From Dechloromonas aromatica (nom. nud.) (GTDB taxonomy: Bacteria; Pseudomonadota; Gammaproteobacteria; Burkholderiales; Rhodocyclaceae), in assembly GCA_017848965.1 (NCBI GenBank), contig JAFIHA010000004.1, forward strand, positions 1 to 52,475: a stretch of 52,475 bases of DNA, written 5' to 3'. The translations under genes and the position numbers were made by a program. This document shows, in pieces, positions 43,453 to 52,475 of the stretch (positions are counted from its first letter, which is position 1; every line of letters starts with the position of its first letter). Below the pieces are notes generated by a model that saw nothing but the letters and a program-made list of their open reading frames with translations, was not told the DNA's origin and made no database searches.

Positions 43453-44874
43453 ATGAACGCGCAAACCCCGCCGCGCCTCAGCCAGACCGCAGACCCGACT
43501 CCGTTCTGGGAGCGCATCCCGCGCTTTTTCCTGTTTCCGCTGCAGCCAGCCATCCTCGGCCATCTATTTCTGGCCGCGGCGCTGCCGGCGCTCTGCTTTC
43601 TGGCTCCCGGCGCCATCAGCGGTTTGCTGCTCTTCTTCGGCGGCTCGCTGTGGGCCTGGTTCTCAGTACTTCGCCAGGGCAGCCGGATTGCAATCGAGAC
43701 CAGTCGTGGCCGCCTGCTGCCGGCAGACTACGACGACAACACACGCGAAGGACTGGGGCTGCTGCCCTTCAGCATCTTCGCGCTGTTCTTCGTCAGCGGA
43801 CTGGCGGTCGGGCTGATTCAGGGCATGTTCGGCAACACGCCGGCGATGGCGATGAACTTCGTCGTTTCGCTGCTGCTGCCCGCGGCGCTGATGGTGCTGC
43901 TGCATTCGCGCAGCCTGCTCGCCGGACTCAATCCGTGGCGCGCCGCAACGCTGATCGGCAGTATTGGCAAACCCTACCTGCTGCTCTGCGTCTTTCTCTT
44001 CTGCCTGTCCAGCGCGCAGATGTTCCTCACCTGGCAGTTGTACGCCTTTGGCCTGAAACCCATCATTGCCGACCTGATGGCCGGCAACATCGTGCCGGAA
44101 AGCGGCCAGACCCCCATCGACCTGATCGGCGAACTGTTTGCCCGGCAACGCATGCGCATGTCCTCGGCGCTGTTCTGCGCCAACCTGGCGGCGATGTTCT
44201 TCACGATGATCGGCTTCAACATGCTGGGTTACGTCCTCTACCAGTATCACCGCATTCTCGGCATCCCCCTCCCCCCGACGGCACGCGGCGGCAATCCGGC
44301 GACGGCGGCGGAAGATGGTCCGGCGGCGCAGATTGCCGAACTGATCGCCGCCGGCGAAATGAGCCGCGCCATCGATATCGCCTACGAGGAACAGCGGGTG
44401 CATCACGAGGATGTGACGGCACAGGAGCGCTATCACAAGCTGCTGCACCTGGCCGGCCGCAAGGACCGCCTGCTGCCCCACGCCAACCGGCTGATCCCCC
44501 TGTTGCTGCAACGCCAGATGGCCAGCCGGGCAATCGCCGCCTGGCGCCGCTGCCACGAACTCGACGCCGATTTCCGGCTGCACGAACCGGGCGTCGAACT
44601 GGCGCTCGCCGAAGCCGCGCACAAGCTGCGCGAAAACCAGTTGGCGCTCGATCTGATGCGCGCCTTTGACAAGCGCCACCCGCGCCACCCTCTGATCCCG
44701 GAGGTCTATTTCCTCAGCGCCCGCATCCTGTGCGAGGAGTTTCGCCAGGACGCGATGGCCGAAAAGATCTTCAGCGCCATCGCCACCCGCTATCCACAAC
44801 ACCCCTGCGCCGAGAAAGCCGCCGAATACCGGCGCACCCTGGCCCGCCTGCGCGGCGCCGCCAGCCCGGCCTGA
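43453..44874 (+). CDS. Membrane protein with C-terminal helical-repeat domain, function unknown
   Basis: 473 residues from the ATG at 43453. Residues about 30-270 hold about six TM segments (HLFLAAALPALCFLAPGAISGLLLFF, FSIFALFFVSGLAVGLI, FVVSLLLPAALMVLL, LLCVFLFCLSSAQMFL, ALFCANLAAMFFTMIGFNMLGYVL). Residues about 290-470 form a cytosolic alpha-helical, TPR-like array (AAQIAELIAAGEMSRAIDIAYEEQR, YHKLLHLAGRKDRLLPHANRLIPLLL, EKIFSAIATRYPQHPCAEKAAEYRRTLARL). A DUF4013-like ancestry is possible. It converges on the rhomboid gene, which shares the membrane-plus-repeats plan. A scaffold role is a guess. Confidence 0.8.
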   Translation: MNAQTPPRLSQTADPTPFWERIPRFFLFPLQPAILGHLFLAAALPALCFLAPGAISGLLLFFGGSLWAWFSVLRQGSRIAIETSRGRLLPADYDDNTREGLGLLPFSIFALFFVSGLAVGLIQGMFGNTPAMAMNFVVSLLLPAALMVLLHSRSLLAGLNPWRAATLIGSIGKPYLLLCVFLFCLSSAQMFLTWQLYAFGLKPIIADLMAGNIVPESGQTPIDLIGELFARQRMRMSSALFCANLAAMFFTMIGFNMLGYVLYQYHRILGIPLPPTARGGNPATAAEDGPAAQIAELIAAGEMSRAIDIAYEEQRVHHEDVTAQERYHKLLHLAGRKDRLLPHANRLIPLLLQRQMASRAIAAWRRCHELDADFRLHEPGVELALAEAAHKLRENQLALDLMRAFDKRHPRHPLIPEVYFLSARILCEEFRQDAMAEKIFSAIATRYPQHPCAEKAAEYRRTLARLRGAASPA

Positions 44875-44899
44875 CCCGTCGCCCCAGCGGCGGCTCGCC

Positions 44900-46330
44900 T
44901 CAGCCGGCGAGGCGGCTGAGGGCGGCAGCGACCGTCGCGTCGCCGGCGTTCCGGCGCGCCCCGGCTGCCGCCAGCAAGAGTCGGCGACACCGCGGATCGG
45001 CCGGCGCCAGCGCGTGCAGCAAGCGTGCCGCCCGCTCCAGTTCGACCATCCGCCCCTGAGCAAAGAAGACCTCGGCCAGCGCCGCCAGGCGGTCGGCGTC
45101 GAGGCGCGGCCGCGGCTGCGCCAGTTGCAGGTAGTCGATGAACACCGCCGGCAACATGGGCTGTACCGCGGCCTCGCGCGTCGCCATGCGCAGGAAGCTT
45201 CGGCTGGCCTGGTGAAAGGCCTCGCTGGCCGGCGCCAGCTTGAGGACGTTCAGGCATTCCTGCCAGACCGCCAGATCGTGCCCGGCATGCGCCGCCGCGC
45301 GGCCATAGGCCTGGCGCGCCAGCTCGAAATCGGCATCGCGCATGGCCTTGCGGGCCTGCGCCAGATAGCGCTCGCGGCGTTCCGTCGCGGCCGGCACCGC
45401 CGACCGCGCCTCCCCTTCTTCCGGCAACAGACGTTGCTGAGCCCGGCGCAGCAGCGGCAGGGCGAGCAGACCACCGCACAGCAAGCCACCGATGTGGGCC
45501 TCATACGCCACCCGTCCGCCCCCCAGCCAGAGCAGTTGCACGGCTTCGTTGAGCAGCCAGATCGGCAGCGCCAGCAGCGCCGGGGCGCGGATGATGTCGA
45601 AATAGACGATGATGAAATAGAAGAAGGGAATCCGCCGCCAACGCAGCAGGACGGAAAACGCGCCCATCACCGCAGCGATCGCGCCGGAGGCGCCGATCAA
45701 GCCGCTGCCGCTGGCGGCGACCATCCACAGGCCGGCGCCGGCGACGCCGCCAAGAAGGTAGATGGCAAGGAAAGCGGCGCTGCCGATCAGGCCTTCCACC
45801 GCCGGCCCGATCAGCACCAGGACCAGCATGTTGCCGAGCAGATGAGAAACGTCGGCGTGCAGGAACTGGCTGGAAAAGGCGGTGAGCAGGGTTGGCTGAT
45901 CGCTGCGGAAGGCATAGCGGGTGCCGACCACCCCCGCCATCAGGCCGTCGAAACTTTGCCGCGCCTGCCGCCAGCTACCGTAAATCTCGTCGCTCGGCGG
46001 CACCACCGCCCCTTGCCGGAGTTCCTCCATGAACGCCCGATCATCCTCCATCTGCTCGAGAAGCGGCGCCAGACCGCGCCGGTTCTTGAGCAGGCGATCG
46101 AACTTTGCCACCGCCTCATGATCGCCGCGGCCGAGCAGGTGGTCCCGGTAGCGATCAGGCTCGATCTCGGCCAGCACGCTGCCCGAGTAATACTCGACGG
46201 CGTGCCGGAGCCGCGCCTCGTCACCCTGCTGCAGACCGAAGAAGACGAACAGGTTGACGACGACCAGCAACACCACGCCGACCGGCAGGTAGGGCGGGAT
46301 GATGCGGGAGAGATAGGGCATCAGCAGCAT
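44900..46330 (-). CDS. Rhomboid-family intramembrane serine protease with cytosolic helical-repeat tail
   Basis: 476 residues (ATG 46330; ATG 46321 is possible). TM1 at about 15-33, a 100-residue periplasmic-like loop, then the rhomboid core: FLHADVSHLLGNM (H158, H163, N167), GASGAIAAVMGAF with nucleophile S215, and YEAHIGGLLCGGLLA with catalytic H279. Residues about 310-476 are an alpha-helical, TPR-like tail (ERYLAQARKAMRDADFELARQAYGRAAAHAGHDLAVWQEC). It cleaves membrane proteins within the bilayer; the tail probably recruits partners or substrates. The long loop between TM1 and the core is notable. Confidence 0.92.
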   Translation of the reverse strand: MLLMPYLSRIIPPYLPVGVVLLVVVNLFVFFGLQQGDEARLRHAVEYYSGSVLAEIEPDRYRDHLLGRGDHEAVAKFDRLLKNRRGLAPLLEQMEDDRAFMEELRQGAVVPPSDEIYGSWRQARQSFDGLMAGVVGTRYAFRSDQPTLLTAFSSQFLHADVSHLLGNMLVLVLIGPAVEGLIGSAAFLAIYLLGGVAGAGLWMVAASGSGLIGASGAIAAVMGAFSVLLRWRRIPFFYFIIVYFDIIRAPALLALPIWLLNEAVQLLWLGGGRVAYEAHIGGLLCGGLLALPLLRRAQQRLLPEEGEARSAVPAATERRERYLAQARKAMRDADFELARQAYGRAAAHAGHDLAVWQECLNVLKLAPASEAFHQASRSFLRMATREAAVQPMLPAVFIDYLQLAQPRPRLDADRLAALAEVFFAQGRMVELERAARLLHALAPADPRCRRLLLAAAGARRNAGDATVAAALSRLAG

Positions 46331-46394
46331 GCCGCCGATTCTTGCAGAAAGGCGTCAGGCTGTCGATGTCGCCGGCATCGCCGGCGACGCCTCT

Positions 46395-47000
46395 TCAGGC
46401 GGCCTGCGCCGTGCCGACCGCCGCCCGACCGGCGGCGAAAGCCCGCCGGTTCAGTTCGACGAGCTTTTCGCCCTTGCGCTGGAAGCGCTTGAGCACGCAA
46501 TCAAGCAGGATTTCCGCCGGAAACGGCAGATGATCGGCGATGGCACCGAGCATCACGGTGTTGCCGAGACGGATGTCGCCCAGTTCGAGGGCGATGCTGG
46601 TCGCGTCGAAGGCCACCACCGGGCCACCGCCGTCGCGCATGGCGGCGATCGGGTCGTCCGGATAGTCGAACAGGCCAAGCTCGACGACCGGCGGCACGAG
46701 GCGCGCGTTATTCATCAGCGAGATGCCACCCGGACGCAGCATGTGCCGCCAGCGCATGCCCTCGGCCGCTTCGAAGCCGAGCAGCACGTCGGCGCTGCCC
46801 GGCGTGATCTGCGGCGACAGCACGCGGGGACCGAAGCGCAGGTGCGAGGAAACCACCCCGCCGCGCTGCGCCATGCCGGCGACCTCGGTCTTCTTGGCAT
46901 CGTTGCCGAGCGCAATGGCCGCTTCGGCGAGGATTTCGGTGGCGGTCATGACGCCCTGACCACCGATGCCGACGACGAGAATGTTGGTCGTTGCGCTCAT
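46395..47000 (-). CDS. iorB: Indolepyruvate oxidoreductase subunit beta (IorB)
   Basis: 201 residues, the gamma-type domain of 2-oxoacid:ferredoxin oxidoreductases: NILVVGIGGQGVMTATEILAEAA, EVAGMAQRGGVVSSHLRFG, SADVLLGFEAAEGMR, then MNNARLVPP. With IorA it oxidises aryl pyruvates (indole-, phenyl-, hydroxyphenylpyruvate) to arylacetyl-CoA with ferredoxin as acceptor. The start overlaps the iorA stop by 4 bp. Confidence 0.95.
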   Translation of the reverse strand: MSATTNILVVGIGGQGVMTATEILAEAAIALGNDAKKTEVAGMAQRGGVVSSHLRFGPRVLSPQITPGSADVLLGFEAAEGMRWRHMLRPGGISLMNNARLVPPVVELGLFDYPDDPIAAMRDGGGPVVAFDATSIALELGDIRLGNTVMLGAIADHLPFPAEILLDCVLKRFQRKGEKLVELNRRAFAAGRAAVGTAQAA

Positions 47001-48871
47001 GCCTGGCAGCCTCCCTTGGCGAACTGGATCGGCGCGCTCGGCACATAGTGCTCGATCGCCTTCGGCGCACAGGGCTGCAGGCAGAGGCCACAGCCGGTGC
47101 ACACCGACGATTCGATGCGCACGAAAGCCAGGTCGACCTCGCGGCCACTCGCCTTGACCTCCTTGCCGCGGCGGGTGACGTGGATGGCCGGGCAGCCGAC
47201 GTCGATGCAGTTGCCGCAACCGGTGCACTTATCCTCGTCGACCGCGTAAGGCTTGAGCTTGTGGTAATCCTTGATCAACACGCAGGGCTGGTCGGTGATG
47301 ATGACCGAGACCTCGGGCACCTTGACCTCTTCGCGGATGGTCTTGAACAGCACCGGCAGCTCATACGGATTGACGACGTGGATGCGCTCGTCCTTGACCC
47401 CCAGCGCCGAAACCAGCTTGGCGAAGTCGATGCGCGGCGCTTCGGCGCCGTGAATGTCGCGGCCGTTGCCCGGGTTATCCTGGCCGCCGGTCATGCCGAC
47501 GGCGCGGTTGTCGAGCAGCAGGACGGTGACGTTGCCCTTGTTGTACACCATGTCGAGCAGGCCTTGCATGCCCATGTGCAGGAAGGTCGAATCGCCGATC
47601 ACGGCAACCACGCGCTTGTCCTTGTCGGACTCGCCGCGCCCCTTGTCCATGCCGTGGGCGATGCCCATCGAAGCGCCCATCGAGACGCAGGTATCCATCG
47701 CCTGCCAGGGGTGTCCTGCCCCCAGCGTGTAGCAGCCGATGTCGCCGGAGATGTTCAGATTGCGCACCTGCGACAGCGTGTAATAGACGCCGAGGTGCGG
47801 ACAGGCGACGCACATCGTCGGCGGCCGCGGAAAAACCTGCAGGGCAGCAGCGGCCTGGGTTTCCGGCAGCGCTTCGCCAAGCAGGCGGGCGATGGCCGGC
47901 TTGAGCACGGCCGGCGACAGTTCACCCTGCAGCGGCAGGATGGCCTTGCCGATCACCGCAATGCCTTGCGCCTTCAGTTCGGTTTCGAGCAGCGGTTCGA
48001 CTTCTTCGACGACGACAACGCGCTCGACCATACCCGCCAGTTCGCGGCACTTTTCGAACGGCGCCGGGCAGGAGAAGCCGAGCTTCAATACCGGCGCGTC
48101 CGGGAAGGCTTCGCGCACGTGCATGTAGGCCGGGCCGGAAGCGATGAAACCGACGCGGCGATCGCTGCCCGGTTCGATGAAGTTGAGCGGCGAGGTCTCG
48201 GCCAGCGCGCGCAGGTCACGCTCGCGCTGGAACATCAGCGGAATGCGCTTGCCGGCGTTGCCCGGCACCATCACGAAGCGCGCCTGATCCTTGCGGAAGC
48301 CGGCACCGACGTGGGCCTGGCGCTCGCCGACGGTAACCAGCGCCTTGACGTGGTTGATGCGCGTCGTCATGCGCAGGATCACCGGCACCTGGAAGCGCTC
48401 GGAGAGTTCGAAGGCTTCCAGCGTCATCGCATAGGCCTCCTGCGAATCGGCCGGCTCGAACACCGGCACATGGGCAAAGCGGCCCCAGTGGCGGGAATCC
48501 TGCTCGTTCTGCGACGACGACAGGCCGACGTCGTCGGCAATGGCGATCACCAGGCCGCCGCTGACGCCGGTCAGGGTCAGCGTCATCAGCGCGTCGGAAG
48601 CGACGTTCATGCCGACATGCTTCATGCAGCAGAAAGCGCGCGAGCCGGCATAGGCGGCGCCGATCGCCACTTCGAGCGAAACCTTTTCATTGACCGACCA
48701 CTCGGCGTAGAGGTCCGGATAAGTGGCGATGACTTCGAGCATCTCGGTCGCCGGCGTGCCGGGGTAGGCGGCGGCAACCTTGACGCCGGCTTCCCAGACG
48801 GCGCGGGCAACGGCTTCGTTGCCGGACAGGAAGAGCCGGCTGGCGGCCGGGGCGGGCATGACTGCTGCCAT
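46997..48871 (-). CDS. iorA: Indolepyruvate:ferredoxin oxidoreductase subunit alpha (IorA)
   Basis: 624 residues from the ATG at 48871 (GGAG 6 nt upstream; an ATG 21 bp earlier has no such site). Pyrimidine-binding domain first (FLSGNEAVARAVWEAGVKVAAAYPGTPATEM, EWSVNEKVSLEVAIGAA), then the ThDP domain (CVACPHLGVYYTL, GDIGCYTLG, VIGDSTFLHMG, LLLDNRAVGMTGGQDNPG). Two [4Fe-4S] ferredoxin motifs end the chain: CTGCGNCIDVGCP and CTGCGLCLQPCAP. It activates aryl pyruvates to the acyl-CoA. In relatives this serves anaerobic aromatic amino acid breakdown. Divergent from aceE. Confidence 0.96.
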   Translation of the reverse strand: MAAVMPAPAASRLFLSGNEAVARAVWEAGVKVAAAYPGTPATEMLEVIATYPDLYAEWSVNEKVSLEVAIGAAYAGSRAFCCMKHVGMNVASDALMTLTLTGVSGGLVIAIADDVGLSSSQNEQDSRHWGRFAHVPVFEPADSQEAYAMTLEAFELSERFQVPVILRMTTRINHVKALVTVGERQAHVGAGFRKDQARFVMVPGNAGKRIPLMFQRERDLRALAETSPLNFIEPGSDRRVGFIASGPAYMHVREAFPDAPVLKLGFSCPAPFEKCRELAGMVERVVVVEEVEPLLETELKAQGIAVIGKAILPLQGELSPAVLKPAIARLLGEALPETQAAAALQVFPRPPTMCVACPHLGVYYTLSQVRNLNISGDIGCYTLGAGHPWQAMDTCVSMGASMGIAHGMDKGRGESDKDKRVVAVIGDSTFLHMGMQGLLDMVYNKGNVTVLLLDNRAVGMTGGQDNPGNGRDIHGAEAPRIDFAKLVSALGVKDERIHVVNPYELPVLFKTIREEVKVPEVSVIITDQPCVLIKDYHKLKPYAVDEDKCTGCGNCIDVGCPAIHVTRRGKEVKASGREVDLAFVRIESSVCTGCGLCLQPCAPKAIEHYVPSAPIQFAKGGCQA

Positions 48872-48949
48872 GAAAACTCCTGACTGAAACAAAAGCTGTT
48901 GATTGTAAAGCGATAGCTGCCGGGCAATTTGATACAGCGCAACTTGCCG

Positions 48950-48979
48950 GCGATTTGTTTTTTGTTACGTATCGCCGGC
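48950..48979 (+). repeat. 9-bp inverted repeat in the iorA-aceE intergenic region
   Basis: GCCGGCGAT and ATCGCCGGC are separated by a T-rich spacer of 12-16 nt. It lies between the two divergent start regions and is a candidate operator. The heptamer GCGCAAC also occurs three times nearby, at about 48937, 48978 and 49040. Confidence 0.5.
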
Positions 48980-49010
48980 GCAACGAAATGCCAAATTGAC
49001 GCAAAGATTA

Positions 49011-49039
49011 TTGCACGATACGAATTTTGTTTTTACAAT
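49011..49039 (+). promoter_or_regulatory. sigma70-type promoter of aceE
   Basis: TTGCAC (49011-49016), a 17-bp spacer, then TACAAT (49034-49039): near-consensus elements at ideal distance. Transcription would begin near 49046 and leave a leader of about 100 nt before the ATG at 49149. The leader contains a short hairpin (CACGG-CCGTG, about 49063-49084) but I recognise no riboswitch. Confidence 0.75.
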
Positions 49040-49148
49040 GCGCAACAGAAGCTAGGTGTAAACACGGGGTGTGATCCTCCGTGCAAAGCGTTAAAGTTGT
49101 CCGGCTTACCCAGCCAGACAGAATGAAAACCCACGTAGGAGACAAACC

Positions 49149-51824
<2,676 letters not shown>

Positions 51825-51840
51825 GAAGGGAGCGACAACA

Positions 51841-52475
51841 TGAGCCAGATCATTGAAGTCAAGGTTCCCGACATCGGCGATTTCGACGAAGTCCCGGTCA
51901 TCGAACTGTTTGTCAAAGTCGGCGACACGATCAAGGTCGACGACGCCATCGTCACCCTCGAATCGGACAAGGCCACCATGGACGTGCCGAGCCCGGTTGC
52001 CGGCACGGTCAAGGAAGTGCTCGTCCAGCTCGGCGCCAAGGTCGGTGAAGGCGCGCTGCTGATCAAGGTCGAAACCGGTGAGGCCGCTGCCGCCGCGGCG
52101 CCCGCTCCGGCTGCTGCGCCAGCCCCGGCCGCAGCCGCGCCGATTGCCGCAGCGCCCGCTGCCGGCGGTGGCGTGGTCGAAGTGAAGGTTCCGGACATCG
52201 GCGATTTCGCCGAAGTGCCGGTGATCGACCTCTTCGTCAAGGTCGGCGACACGATCAAGGTCGATGACGCCATCTGCACGCTGGAATCCGACAAGGCGAC
52301 GATGGATGTGCCGTCCTCGGCCGCCGGTGTGGTCAAGGAAGTGCTCGTCCAGCTCGGTTCCAAGGTCAGCGAAGGTGCTCTGCTGATCAAGGTGGAAACC
52401 GGTGCGGCCGCCGCTGCCCCGGCCCCGCAGGCGGCTGCTCCGGCGCCCGCCGCGGCACCGGCCCCGGTTGCCGCC
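51841..52475 (+). CDS. aceF: Dihydrolipoamide acetyltransferase E2 (AceF), N-terminal part, truncated by window end
   Basis: 211 codons are present. Two lipoyl domains are visible: the first at about 3-78 with the lipoylated K44 in ESDKATMDV, the second at about 112-188 with K152 in the same motif. Ala/Pro-rich flexible linkers (APAPAAAPAPAAA) separate them, and a third linker runs to the edge. The near-identical domain repeats (KVPDIGDF-EVPVI-LFVKVGDTIKVDDAI) show recent or conserved internal duplication. The peripheral-subunit-binding and catalytic domains lie beyond the window. Confidence 0.95.

Noticed and set aside
51841..52475. Tandem lipoyl repeats considered as a DNA repeat or assembly duplication
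   Set aside because: Two or three lipoyl domains are normal in bacterial AceF; the copies differ at many bases and linker sequences are distinct.

Overview
The window is a high-GC chromosomal segment from a respiratory betaproteobacterium. I would place it in Rhodocyclales (the Dechloromonas/Azonexus/Azoarcus neighbourhood) from gene families and codon style; no rRNA or marker search was possible. It carries housekeeping and respiratory genes (tamAB, cydABX, a RegBA-like pair, iorAB, aceE-aceF, folD-purE-purK-sua5, a tRNA-Ala) and two accessory blocks. No CRISPR array, prophage or intact insertion sequence was seen.

Layout. 1-528: OmpA-family protein running off the left edge. 0.6-8.0 kb (+): Gcr-type membrane protein, tamA, tamB. 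8.0-13.4 kb (-): RND efflux adaptor, RND pump and a CPA-type cation/proton antiporter with 4-bp overlaps. 13.5-15.8 kb (-): CBS-domain protein and a fused CoA-transferase. 16.0-18.5 kb (+): DUF2062 protein, then a RegB-like sensor whose ATP-binding part looks degenerate and a RegA-like regulator. 18.5-21.4 kb (-): cydA-cydB-cydX, converging on regA with a terminator between them.

21.7-26.2 kb (+): FecI-type sigma factor, FecR-type regulator, TonB-dependent receptor with a signalling domain, and a Tat-exported NosL-like protein. It converges on a leftward copper-type cluster (32.6-26.2 kb): small anchored protein, FtsX-like permease without an ATPase, TlpA-like thioredoxin lipoprotein, stand-alone cysteine-rich metal-binding protein, small membrane protein, HMA-fold protein, copper P1B-ATPase and a TauE/SafE-DsbD-like membrane protein. 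Together they look like copper (or iron/copper) uptake and delivery to periplasmic or membrane metalloenzymes; this is inference from gene content.

33.0-39.4 kb is an A+T-richer island: MBOAT acyltransferase, SGNH hydrolase and DUF5989 protein leftward; SxtJ-like protein, NodU/CmcH-type carbamoyltransferase and a second SGNH protein rightward. A decayed IS3-family transposase C-terminus lies exactly between the two arms. This looks like an acquired O-acetylation/O-carbamoylation module for an unknown glycan, lipid or small molecule. It ends beside a tRNA-Ala(CGC) gene.

39.8-43.3 kb (-): folD-purE-purK-sua5, tightly coupled, with a terminator-like hairpin in the folD leader. 43.5-46.3 kb: a membrane protein with helical repeats converging on a rhomboid protease with a helical-repeat tail. 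46.4-48.9 kb (-): iorA-iorB. A divergent control region with a near-consensus sigma70 promoter then leads to aceE and a truncated aceF carrying at least two lipoyl domains.
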